Position numbers and translations under genes: made by a program. From JADKHR01 sp041917295 (GTDB lineage: Bacteria; Elusimicrobiota; Elusimicrobia; FEN-1173), in assembly GCA_041917295.1 (NCBI GenBank), contig JAYRXX010000059.1, forward strand, positions 1 to 64,000: DNA of 64,000 bases. Direction: 5' to 3'. Positions 45,111 through 52,746 of this stretch are shown here, piece after piece. The notes below the pieces were generated by a model. It did not search any database, had not been told where the DNA came from, and saw only the letters and a program-made list of their open reading frames with translations. Every line of letters starts with the position of its first letter. Position 1 is the first letter of the stretch.

Positions 45111-45635
45111 TTATTTGCTGAGGGACTGGGCCAGGCTGGCCGCTGTTGTGAGTCCTGGGTGGGTGGCTCGGTATCGGGTTCCTTTGCCGGCGCCATTTCG
45201 GGCCGCAAGACCATCAGCTTCCAGTCGGGCGAAAGCCCTGGAAAGCCTTTTTATTCCGGCAAACCCGGACATTCTGAGGTCCTCGGCCATGCGGGTGACC
45301 TGAACTTCCGACTTTCCGAAGTTTTCATTGTATCCATATAAGAGCAGCAATAGGGCGTTTGAAAGGCGCTGAATCGTTTCGCCCCTGGGAGGTAAAACCC
45401 TTAATCTAATTATTCTTTTTCCGGTGTCGATGTCGAAAACAGGGCTTTTTCTGTCAGAAGGACGATTTATTTCGTTTAAATTTTGAGTTATTGGGGTGGT
45501 TTGGCTTGTTTCAGGCAGGATCCATCCTTTGGCCTCGGCCCATCGGGCCTCAACCGCTTCGCGGGGGCCCTCGGCCTCAAACTCTTTTTCCCCGACCTTA
45601 ATTTTAAGGCGAACGTTATCCACCGTTACCCCCAA
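45111..45635 (-). CDS. Unknown protein with winged-helix-like C-terminus
   Basis: 174 residues. The N-terminal part (LKIKVGEKEFEAEGPREAVE) resembles short beta-hairpin-helix units found in bacterial regulators; the C-terminal third (MAEDLRMSGFAGIKRLSRAF, LEADGLAARNGAGKGTRYRA) reads like a winged-helix DNA-binding domain. I do not recognise the family. The start is unclear: TTG 45635 or GTG 45623. It sits alone between AT-rich stretches, as an acquired gene might. Confidence 0.6.
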   Translation of the reverse strand: MGVTVDNVRLKIKVGEKEFEAEGPREAVEARWAEAKGWILPETSQTTPITQNLNEINRPSDRKSPVFDIDTGKRIIRLRVLPPRGETIQRLSNALLLLLYGYNENFGKSEVQVTRMAEDLRMSGFAGIKRLSRAFARLEADGLAARNGAGKGTRYRATHPGLTTAASLAQSLSK

Positions 45636-45819
45636 TTTTTCTGCTCATTTTTTGTACAGAAAAAACCGACAAATTAATAAATACTGAACAAATACTGTCC
45701 ATCATTTGTCCTTGTGGAATAATAAAAAATTTACAAGAAGTTTACAACTTCATAAGGGAATCTTAAGGTCGGGTTAATAAAATAAAGGTGCGGGTAAAGG
45801 ACGTTCCCAGGAGGGTGTC

Positions 45820-45990
45820 ATGGACCGATTGAGTTCTTCCGACGAAGTGTGCGCCACGTGTGAGGGGAAACGGGTCGTTTTTTTGTGGGTGCGCGACTCG
45901 AAGGCCGATGGGCGGTGGGTGATCAACGAAGCCATTCACCAGCACGAATGTAACCGGCACATCAAAGTGTGCCGTTGCCAAGATCAATAA
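45820..45990 (+). CDS. Small Cys/His-rich protein (56 residues)
   Basis: A short frame with an excellent ribosome site (CAGGAGG, 6 bases before the ATG). Metal-type ligands are C11/C14 (CATC), H40, H42, C44, H47, C51 and C53 (HECNRHIKVCRC). Probably binds zinc or another metal. Function unknown. It lies 15 bases from the end of the convergent cysN and is preceded by AT-rich sequence (45636-45800). Confidence 0.65.
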   Translation: MDRLSSSDEVCATCEGKRVVFLWVRDSKADGRWVINEAIHQHECNRHIKVCRCQDQ

Positions 45991-46005
45991 AAAGAGGTTG
46001 ATTGC

Positions 46006-47796
46006 TTACTGAAGAATGTTTCGGCGGGTCAATAAATCGGTGACTTTCTGGGCGGAATCCGGTTCGGTTTCTTGCCCTGTGAGGCGCATGTCGGCTGAAG
46101 AGATCCCCCCCTCGCCGCTGATTTCAACCGTCAAAACGGGAAAGTCGGGTATCAAGGCCTGAACCGACGCCACATCGGCCAACCCAATCGCGTTGGTTGT
46201 TGAAACCACCAAAAGGCCTGCGTCCAGCATCAGGTGGACTACCTCCGCAAACCGCCGAACCAGTTCCTGCTGAGTTGATTGGGCCCAAATCATGTCGCTG
46301 TCGACCCCCAAAAGCACGTTGGTCCCATCCAACATATAAACCGCGCGGCCCGATTCAAAGAGGGCTTTTTCAATGGCCCGGGCCAACCGATGTTTGCCCA
46401 CGCCGGTTTTTCCCACAAGCATGACCAGCGCGGCCGAATGGCCCCAGCGTTTTCCCCGTTGGTCGGCAGTCACCCCCCCCTTGATCCAATGAAAATCCCG
46501 CAGGCGGGCCTCTTCCCTAAATTCTTCTTGATTGTCTTTTTCCGCGGCAATAATGATGCCCCCGCCTGCAATATCGTATCCGTCCACCACAACGAACCGG
46601 GCGGTGGCTTCGCCTTGGGAAATATCGTCAAAGGCGACGGGGTGGCGCGTTTCCAGCGTGACATCGGCCACGTCGTGGCGCCCCACCGAGTCCCTCACGT
46701 GTTGGTCTCCCGAAGAGGTGGCGTCCACCGCCTTGTTGATCTCAATCAAGCGGACCGGCACGGACTGGGTGTGGATTTTTAATTTGTAGTCTTTGTTTTT
46801 CTCGAACGGTTTTTTCCCCAGCCAAATCATATTGGCCCGAAACCGGGTGCTGACCCAAGGCAACGCGGATTCGTGGGTCATCAGTTCCCCGCGGGTGATG
46901 TAGATTTCTTCGGCCAGGGTGAACCCCGTCGACCAACCCGCCTCGATGGTGTTCCGCGAAGGGGCGTTGAAAGCTTCGATGTTTTTAATGACGCTCGACT
47001 TGTTGGAAGGTGAAAAAACAACCCGGTCCCCCACCTTCACCCGACCGGATTCAATTCGGCCGGCCACAATCCGCCGATCGTCGCCCTCGGCCGCAAATTT
47101 GTAAATGGCCTGCACCGGAAACCGCAGGGGGCGGTCCCCTTTGGCGGGGGCCTTTTCAAATAGGTCCAGGGCGTTCAGCAACGTCGGCCCCCGGTACCAC
47201 GGCATGGACTCGCTGCGAACGGACAGATTTTCCCCTGCGATGGCGCTGACGGGGATGAACAGTTCCGGTTCAGGCGCCCCGATGGTTTTTAAGAAAGCAC
47301 GAAAATCCGACTCGATTTTTCGAAAGTGCTTTTCATCCCGATTTACCAAATCCATCTTGTTCACCGCCACGACAATCTTTCGCACGCCCAGCATTGCCAA
47401 CAAATAACCGTGGCGGCGGCTGTTTTCGCGAATGCCTTCCTTGGCGTCGATCACAAGAACCGCGGCTTCGGCCCGGGCGGCGCCGGAAATCATGTTTTTC
47501 AGAAACTCGATGTGCCCCGGGGCGTCAATGATAATGTAGTCCCGTTTTTCCGTCTTAAAAAAAGATCGGGCCGTGTCGATGGTGATTCCCTGGTCTTGTT
47601 CGTCCGACAGAGCGTCCAGCAAAAAGGCGTATTCGAACGGTTTGCCGGTCCGGGCGCATTCTTTGCGCACGGCCTCCAGTTTCCCCTCCGGCAACGACCC
47701 CGTGTCGGCAAACAAACGCCCCACCACGGTGCTTTTGCCGTGGTCCACGTGCCCCACAATCACGATGCTCATTTGTTCGCGGGCGGGGGCGGTCAC
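46006..47796 (-). CDS. cysN: Sulfate adenylyltransferase subunit 1 with degenerate APS-kinase domain
   Basis: 596 residues. The GTPase core has G1 GHVDHGKST, DAPGHIEFLKNM and NKMDLV, then EF-Tu-like barrels. From about residue 447 a CysC-like domain follows, but its P-loop reads GKTGVGKH (His where Ser/Thr is expected) and the substrate motif LDGTNVLLG replaces LDGDNVRxG. Kinase activity is therefore doubtful, while the CysN part looks intact. With CysD it makes APS from ATP and sulfate. ATGA-type overlap with cysD. Confidence 0.9.
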   Translation of the reverse strand: MTAPAREQMSIVIVGHVDHGKSTVVGRLFADTGSLPEGKLEAVRKECARTGKPFEYAFLLDALSDEQDQGITIDTARSFFKTEKRDYIIIDAPGHIEFLKNMISGAARAEAAVLVIDAKEGIRENSRRHGYLLAMLGVRKIVVAVNKMDLVNRDEKHFRKIESDFRAFLKTIGAPEPELFIPVSAIAGENLSVRSESMPWYRGPTLLNALDLFEKAPAKGDRPLRFPVQAIYKFAAEGDDRRIVAGRIESGRVKVGDRVVFSPSNKSSVIKNIEAFNAPSRNTIEAGWSTGFTLAEEIYITRGELMTHESALPWVSTRFRANMIWLGKKPFEKNKDYKLKIHTQSVPVRLIEINKAVDATSSGDQHVRDSVGRHDVADVTLETRHPVAFDDISQGEATARFVVVDGYDIAGGGIIIAAEKDNQEEFREEARLRDFHWIKGGVTADQRGKRWGHSAALVMLVGKTGVGKHRLARAIEKALFESGRAVYMLDGTNVLLGVDSDMIWAQSTQQELVRRFAEVVHLMLDAGLLVVSTTNAIGLADVASVQALIPDFPVLTVEISGEGGISSADMRLTGQETEPDSAQKVTDLLTRRNILQ

Positions 47797-48695
47797 ATGT
47801 ATCCTTCGCGGCGCAGTTCTTCCAAACCGTGTTTTCCGTCTTGCAACCGGCCGGACCGCTCGGCGATGTTTTTCAATTTACCGCTTTTTAACTCATCAAT
47901 AATTTGGTCCACGTTCTTGGCGCGGCTCTGGATCGGGGCTTGGCAAGGCCCGCACCCCAAACTTCGGTACCGGGTGCCCGCCCCTTGGTCGTAGTAAAGA
48001 GAAACCGTGGGAATGTTTTCCCGTTTGATGTATTCCCAAATATGCAGTTCCGTCCAATCCAACAAAGGGTGGATGCGCACGTGGGTGCCGGGGGCAAAAT
48101 CCGTTTTAAATTGGTTCCAAAATTCCGGCGGCTGTTCGCCGATGTCCCAGGCGCTGTTTTTGTCGCGGGGCGAAAAATAGCGTTCTTTTGAGCGACTGCC
48201 TTCCTCGTCGGCCCGCGCGCCCACAATGACGCCGTGGTAAGGCGCTCGGTCGGGATCAATTTCGTAACGCCCCGTTTTAAGATTCAGCTTCTGGCGGGGC
48301 CACACGCCGTTAAGCGTGTTGGCCAGGGCGTCTTTTTTCAACAGGCCGCAGCATTCCAACCGGGACACTTTGTCGGGATGCCCTTCCGGAAGGTGTTGGG
48401 TGGCCGGAAAGGTTCGCCCCGCTTTGATGGCGTCCACGTTTTGGCCCACGATCATGGTGAGCTTGTATTCCAGGGACAGCTTGTCGCGGTAGGTGATCAT
48501 TTCAGGAAGTTTGTAACTGGTATCGATGTGGACCAGCGGAAACGGCACATGCCCAAAAAACGCCTTGCGCGCCAACCAAAGAAGGACGGTTGAATCTTTT
48601 CCTATGGACCAAAGCATGCACAGGCGTTCAAAATGGCGAAACGCCTCTCGGAAGATATAAACGGATTGTTGTTCCAGTTGGTCGAGATTGTCCAT
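47793..48695 (-). CDS. cysD: Sulfate adenylyltransferase subunit 2
   Basis: 300 residues, PP-loop type with LWSIGKDSTVLLWLARKAF, HIDTSYKLPEM and the C-terminal RYRSLGCGPCQAPI. Catalytic subunit of ATP sulfurylase, activated by CysN, whose gene follows with a 4-base overlap. Full length. No APS reductase or sulfite reductase gene lies in the window, so the product may go to either sulfate assimilation or sulfonation. Confidence 0.95.
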   Translation of the reverse strand: MDNLDQLEQQSVYIFREAFRHFERLCMLWSIGKDSTVLLWLARKAFFGHVPFPLVHIDTSYKLPEMITYRDKLSLEYKLTMIVGQNVDAIKAGRTFPATQHLPEGHPDKVSRLECCGLLKKDALANTLNGVWPRQKLNLKTGRYEIDPDRAPYHGVIVGARADEEGSRSKERYFSPRDKNSAWDIGEQPPEFWNQFKTDFAPGTHVRIHPLLDWTELHIWEYIKRENIPTVSLYYDQGAGTRYRSLGCGPCQAPIQSRAKNVDQIIDELKSGKLKNIAERSGRLQDGKHGLEELRREGYM

Positions 48696-48751
48696 GGGTT
48701 CAGTTTTTTATTCGGAAGATGTCCGCGTCCTCGGTTGATTCTACAAAATAT

Positions 48752-48785
48752 CCCGGCCTGCCCGCCGATCGGCAGGCAGGCCGGG
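48752..48785 (-). terminator. GC-rich hairpin, possible terminator
   Basis: CCCGGCCTGCC (48752-48762) and GGCAGGCCGGG (48775-48785) form an 11-bp stem; the loop contains another palindrome, GCCGATCGGC. On the minus strand it follows the Spy-like gene and runs into ATATTTTG. The sequence also looks like a dispersed palindromic repeat. Confidence 0.5.
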
Positions 48786-48793
48786 GTGGGAAT

Positions 48794-49282
48794 TTACTTT
48801 TTCGATTTTCCTCCGCTCATGGGACAATGGGCGGCTTTTTCTTTTTTCATGGGGCAGGAGTGGCCTTTTTCCCCGGCGGCGCATTTCGGGCATTTGTCCG
48901 TTTTGCCGGCGCAACAACCATGGCCTTTCTTTTTCATTTCGTCCAGCTTAGCGGCTTGTTCGGGAGTGAGCGCGGCTCGAATTTCTTGTTCGGCCGTCTC
49001 CTGGAGAGCATCCGCTTTTTTGTCGGTTTCTTCATGGAGCGCGCATTTCGCGTCTATTTTCTTTTCAAGAGCGGCCTTAACCTTGGCCTGCTGGTCGGCG
49101 CTCAGACCCAACTCTTTGGTCAGGTGTTGGAGTCGGTCGTCAACCATGGACGCCTTTTTTACATCGCACTGTTCCGTAGATGCCTTTTCATCCCCAACGC
49201 CGCATTTGCCGCAATGCGCACGAACGCTCACACCGGCCATCGCCACCACCGCCACCGCTAACAGAAGAGACTTCTTCATCAT
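48794..49282 (-). CDS. Cys-rich Spy/CpxP-like periplasmic protein
   Basis: 162 residues: signal peptide (about 1-22), an N-terminal HCGKCG, a helical LTXXQ-type core with LGLSADQQAKV and ALTPEQAAKLDEM, and a Cys/Lys/His-rich tail (GCCAGKTDKCPKCAAG, HSCPM, HCPM). The core resembles Spy/CpxP or Zn-resistance proteins; the tail suggests binding of copper, zinc or another thiophilic metal. GGAGG lies upstream of the ATG. Divergent from the LexA/PolB cassette. Confidence 0.75.
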   Translation of the reverse strand: MMKKSLLLAVAVVAMAGVSVRAHCGKCGVGDEKASTEQCDVKKASMVDDRLQHLTKELGLSADQQAKVKAALEKKIDAKCALHEETDKKADALQETAEQEIRAALTPEQAAKLDEMKKKGHGCCAGKTDKCPKCAAGEKGHSCPMKKEKAAHCPMSGGKSKK

Positions 49283-49386
49283 GGTTGAATCCTCCCCGGC
49301 TCGCCTTAAAATTTTTTGCGGCCGGGCTATATATTACAAAATTGGTATGACTTTGAGCTGTCGGGTAAAACCGTGCCACGGAAAGG

Positions 49387-49415
49387 TTGATTTTTATAGT
49401 ATACAAATGTATAGT
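49387..49415 (+). promoter_or_regulatory. Leaderless promoter of the polymerase cassette
   Basis: TTGATT (49387-49392), 17-base spacer, TATAGT (49410-49415), then 6 bases to ATG 49422. A second TATAGTAT lies at 49395-49402. The 11-mer TGTATAGTATT (49408-49418) recurs before lexA at 52733-52743 with the same spacing to the start codon. No Shine-Dalgarno is present. Confidence 0.65.
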
Positions 49416-49421
49416 ATTCGA

Positions 49422-49973
49422 ATGGGCCTTTTACTGACGGCATCGAGTCGGTTGATTTCTCAAAAACTGGAATCCGCGGGGGGGCGGGGGGTGCATGTGA
49501 TTCATGGTCCGCGGGGGCTATCCCGTTGGGCGTTGGAGGCCCTTTGCCCTGTTCTGGAGACCACCTGGCCCCTCTATTGGGTGGATGCGGCCAACCGGTT
49601 CGACGCCCACGCGTTGTCCAAGCGCGCCCGCGAGTTGGGGATGGACCCCCGGTCGGTTCTTTCCCGTATCCAGCTGGCCCGGGCGTTCAATGGGTTTCAG
49701 TTGGCCGCTCTCGTCCACGGGTTGGCCCGCCGTCCCCCCCATCCGGTGGTGTTGGCCGACCCCCTGGTGCCGTTTCACGATGGGGATTTTCCGTTGGAGG
49801 ACGCCCGTCGGGCTTTCCGCGGACTGCTCCAGGGACTGGCGGACGTTCCAGGCCCGGTGTTGGCCTTGGTGGTGGATCGTCCGGTTCCCCCACAGCGCGA
49901 AGACTTTTCTTCCCGATTGTTGAAAATTGCGCGGAGCGTGATCCCTGTGCAATGCCCGATTCTGGAAAATTAA
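49422..49973 (+). CDS. RecA/Rad51-like protein lacking the Walker A lysine
   Basis: 183 residues. The RecA-core outline can be followed: VHVIHGPRGLSRWALEAL where Walker A should be (no GK[ST]), LYWVDAANRFDAHALSKRA, IQLARAFNGFQLAALVHGL (like the Rad51 RA-x-N-x-x-Q region), Walker-B-like PVVLADPLVPF and a late strand GPVLALVVDRPV. ATP hydrolysis seems lost. It starts the cassette with the polymerase and LexA and may play the part ImuA or SulA-like RecA homologues play elsewhere. ATG 49407 is a possible earlier start. Family assignment is by pattern only. Confidence 0.65.
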   Translation: MGLLLTASSRLISQKLESAGGRGVHVIHGPRGLSRWALEALCPVLETTWPLYWVDAANRFDAHALSKRARELGMDPRSVLSRIQLARAFNGFQLAALVHGLARRPPHPVVLADPLVPFHDGDFPLEDARRAFRGLLQGLADVPGPVLALVVDRPVPPQREDFSSRLLKIARSVIPVQCPILEN

Positions 49974-50237
49974 ATGGGGCGTACGCTTCCCACCATTGTT
50001 CAAACGCTTCACCAGGAAGAAGACCTGTGGAAAGATTTTCGCCGGGCTCTGCGCAAAGAAGATCAGGAGGTTTGGGACGGTCTCTGGCGATTGGCCCGCC
50101 GGCACGCGGCGCCGCTGTCCATGGCCAGCCGACCGGTCCCCATGGAAGGCGTTCTGATGGCGATGCTTCTCGGCCTGGCCGCTCGTCTCGCCCAATGGGA
50201 GAAAACCCAGGGACCCCATCGGGATGGCTTTCTGTGA
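49974..50237 (+). CDS. Small helical protein in the polymerase cassette
   Basis: 87 residues, not recognised. Predicted all-helical: LPTIVQTLHQEEDLWKDFRR, VWDGLWRLARRHAA and EGVLMAMLLGLAARLAQWEK. No metal or catalytic motif. Its ATG directly follows the upstream TAA, so it is probably translated by coupling, and the polymerase starts 103 bases later. An accessory or bridging subunit of the polymerase is an inference from position only. Confidence 0.6.
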   Translation: MGRTLPTIVQTLHQEEDLWKDFRRALRKEDQEVWDGLWRLARRHAAPLSMASRPVPMEGVLMAMLLGLAARLAQWEKTQGPHRDGFL

Positions 50238-50339
50238 AGGCGTCCGACCCTTTCTCCCTTGAGGTCGCTCTGTCCAATGCGCTCTTATTCTACCTATTTG
50301 TCAATAACTTGCTTTATGGTGTTTGGGAGGGGCGGATCG

Positions 50340-52715
50340 ATGGGTGAGAACGGGTGGATCTTTGATGTTTATCCGGTGGCCGAGGGAATGCGGGTGTGGG
50401 CCATCCTGTCGGACGGGCGTCGGGTTCATTTTTTGGACCCGTGGCGGGCGCCGTTTGTGGTGGACGGCGCGGACTGGCTCCGGGCGCGATCACTTTTGGC
50501 CGCGGTCCGCGTTGACCTGGGCGTCGCTCCCCGGGAGGGCGCCGACCTATACCGCGAAACGGTTCGGCCTGTTTTTGAGGTTCGCGTCCCCCCTCTCATC
50601 CATGGGCCCCTGGTCAAAAAGCTGAAACGAGCCGGGATTCTCCTTTACAACGCGGACATTCCTCTTGTTCAGAACTATCATTATGAGCGGGGCCATTTCC
50701 CCCTGGCGTTCGGGCAATTTGATTTCCACGACGGTCGGCTGAGTCATTTTCGTATTCAAGACGATCCCTGGTCCGTTGATTTTTCCCTGCCCCCCCTTCG
50801 GTTTTTGCATGTGGCGTTGGCCGGGTCGGAATTTTCCGGCGCGGTGAACCCCAGGCACGCCTCCCGCGGCGGGCTGATCGTGCGCCACGAGGACATGACG
50901 CACATCCTGGAAGGCGATCCCGCCGAACAGCTGGAAACCTTGAATCGCCGCATTCAGCAGTGGGACCCCGACGTGTTGACCACCGACTGGGGCGACGGGT
51001 ACCTGATCCCGCATCTTTTGGAGTGGGCCCGTCGCGCCCGCCGGCCTTTGCGCCTCAACAGGGACAGGGATTTTGACGTGGCGGCCCGGCCGGGAAAATC
51101 GTTTGTGAGTTACGGGCGAACGGTGTACCAGTCGGGCGCGCACTGTCTTTTTGGCCGCTGGCATTTGGATCTCAAGAACAGTTTTTATTTCAAGGAATGC
51201 GGTTGGGAGGGGCTTTTTGAGATTGCCCGCATCGCCAAAATTCCGGTTCAACGGGCGGCGCGCAGCACCATCGGGACCTCCCTGTCGTCGATGCAGTTGG
51301 ACGTGGCGCTGAAGCGGGGCCTTTTGATCCCCCAGGACAAAGCCCAGGCCGAAGATTTTCGTCCGGCGTTGGATCTGGTGGTGGCCGACAAAGGCGGGTT
51401 GGTGTATGAGCCCGACATCGGCTGGTTCGACCGCATCGCCGAATACGATTTTGTGTCCATGTATCCGACGTTGATGGTCCAACACAATATTTCGCCGGAA
51501 ACCATCAATTGCGCGTGTTGTGACGGAGCCGTGGGAGGCGACGAAATGGTTGGAGCGCGCCAGCGCGGAAACCATGACGGGGGAGCCGTGGGAGGCGACG
51601 AAATGGTTGGAGCGCGCCAGCGCGGAAACCATGACGGGGGAGCCGTGGGAGGCGACGAAATGGTTGGAGCGCGCCAGCGCGGAAACCACCGTGGATTCTC
51701 CGTCCCCGAAATTGGTCACCATCTCTGTCGTCGTCGACAAGGAATCGTGCCGGAAGTCTTGGCTCCCATCTTAAAAAAACGCGCCGACTATAAACGCAGA
51801 GCCAAAGCAGGAGACGTCCACAGCATCGCTTACAAGGCTCGTGCCGCCGCGCATAAGTGGGTACTAGTCTGTTGTTTCGGCTATCTCGGTTTTAAGAACG
51901 CGCGGTTTGGGAAAATTGAGGCGCACGAGGCGGTGACGGCCTGGGGGCGGGAGGTGTTGCTCCGAGCCAAAGAGTTTGTGGAAAAGCGCGGGTTTCATGT
52001 TCTTCACGCCAACGTGGACTGCGTGTGGATCCAGGGGCGGCCGGGTTTGGACTATGAGGAGATCCGTCGGGGCATCGAGACCCACGCGGGCGCGCCCATC
52101 GGGTTGGAAGGCGTCTACAAGTGGTTGCGTTTTTGTCCGTCAAAAACCGATCCGCTCTCCGGCGTGCCCAACCGCTATTTCGGCGCGTTCACCAACGGGG
52201 ACCTCAAAGTGCGGGGGCTCGCCCTTCGTCGCCGGGACACGCCGGAAATTTTCAAGAAGATGCAGACCGACATGTTGGCGGTGTTGGCCGAGGCGGACGA
52301 CGTGGCCGGTTGCCGCGCGCGGGCGCGGGACCTGGACGAGATCGCGGAAACGGTCCGCGAACGCATCGCCCGCGGCCACGCGACCCCGGCGGAACTGGCC
52401 GTGACGTTTTGCCTGTCCAGAGAGCCTGCCGATTATGTGGGCCGTGGCCCCTCGGCGGTTGCGGCCCGGCGTTTGGCCGCTTCCGGCGTTGATCTCCACG
52501 CCGGTGAATCGGTGAAATACGTGATCACGTCGGCCGGGGATAAGTTGGTGGAATCCCGCGCCACGCCCCTGGCCTTTATCGACGAAGCAACGGAATGGGA
52601 TACCGCGAAGTATCTGGATCTGTGGCAACGGTGCCGCGACGAAATCATGGACGGGTTGGTGGATGTCGGGACGGTTCGGGAAAATCGTTCGTGGTATCAA
52701 CCCGAATTGTTTTGA
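50340..52715 (+). CDS. Divergent family-B DNA polymerase (PolB2-like)
   Basis: 791 residues; GGGAGGGG precedes ATG 50340. Motif A is DFVSMYPTLMVQHNISPET (Asp370 and the Tyr steric gate kept), motif B KWVLVCCFGYLGFKN, motif C HANVDCVWI (Asp560 kept, first Asp of DTDS replaced by Asn). The fingers end NARFGKIEAHEAVTAWGREV agrees with the PolB2-like clade. The exonuclease region looks degraded: Exo I reads LHVALAGSEF instead of DxE and Exo II DWGDGYLIPHL. Residues 396-450 are a 19-residue tandem repeat inserted between CACC and VPEIGHHLC. Context suggests a DNA-damage polymerase. Confidence 0.88.
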   Translation: MGENGWIFDVYPVAEGMRVWAILSDGRRVHFLDPWRAPFVVDGADWLRARSLLAAVRVDLGVAPREGADLYRETVRPVFEVRVPPLIHGPLVKKLKRAGILLYNADIPLVQNYHYERGHFPLAFGQFDFHDGRLSHFRIQDDPWSVDFSLPPLRFLHVALAGSEFSGAVNPRHASRGGLIVRHEDMTHILEGDPAEQLETLNRRIQQWDPDVLTTDWGDGYLIPHLLEWARRARRPLRLNRDRDFDVAARPGKSFVSYGRTVYQSGAHCLFGRWHLDLKNSFYFKECGWEGLFEIARIAKIPVQRAARSTIGTSLSSMQLDVALKRGLLIPQDKAQAEDFRPALDLVVADKGGLVYEPDIGWFDRIAEYDFVSMYPTLMVQHNISPETINCACCDGAVGGDEMVGARQRGNHDGGAVGGDEMVGARQRGNHDGGAVGGDEMVGARQRGNHRGFSVPEIGHHLCRRRQGIVPEVLAPILKKRADYKRRAKAGDVHSIAYKARAAAHKWVLVCCFGYLGFKNARFGKIEAHEAVTAWGREVLLRAKEFVEKRGFHVLHANVDCVWIQGRPGLDYEEIRRGIETHAGAPIGLEGVYKWLRFCPSKTDPLSGVPNRYFGAFTNGDLKVRGLALRRRDTPEIFKKMQTDMLAVLAEADDVAGCRARARDLDEIAETVRERIARGHATPAELAVTFCLSREPADYVGRGPSAVAARRLAASGVDLHAGESVKYVITSAGDKLVESRATPLAFIDEATEWDTAKYLDLWQRCRDEIMDGLVDVGTVRENRSWYQPELF
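51525..51688 (+). repeat. 57-bp tandem repeat inside the polymerase gene
   Basis: Copies start at 51525, 51582 and 51639 (period 57, about 2.9 copies, no mismatch seen). Each unit keeps frame and adds 19 residues (GAVGGDEMVGARQRGNHDG). It lies between catalytic motif A and the next conserved block. Confidence 0.95.
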
Positions 52716-52740
52716 AAACGCGTGTGTTCTTTTGTATAGT
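52712..52740 (+). promoter_or_regulatory. Leaderless promoter of lexA
   Basis: TTGAAA (52712-52717), 17-base spacer, TATAGT (52735-52740), then 6 bases to ATG 52747, with no Shine-Dalgarno. The -35 overlaps the polymerase stop codon. It shares TGTATAGTATT with the cassette promoter at 49408-49418, which may also be part of an operator. Confidence 0.65.
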
Positions 52741-52746
52741 ATTGCC

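Noticed and set aside
48234..49421. Plus-strand frames antisense to cysD and the Spy-like gene, one running into the RecA-like gene
   Set aside because: They are out-of-frame mirrors of well-supported minus-strand genes; only the part after 49407-49422 has its own promoter and protein-like pattern.
51525..51688. Possible CRISPR array
   Set aside because: The units are contiguous tandem copies of 57 bp with no unique spacers and lie inside a coding frame.
50547..51740. Long minus-strand frame (397 codons) under the polymerase gene
   Set aside because: It mirrors the polymerase frame, its repeats are the minisatellite in reverse, and it has no ribosome site or recognisable domain.
51520..51774. 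Plus-strand frame with repeated PWEATKWLERASAET units
   Set aside because: It looks protein-like and GC3-rich, but it is confined to the minisatellite. The polymerase frame is conserved on both sides without a shift, so no separate gene or frameshift is needed.
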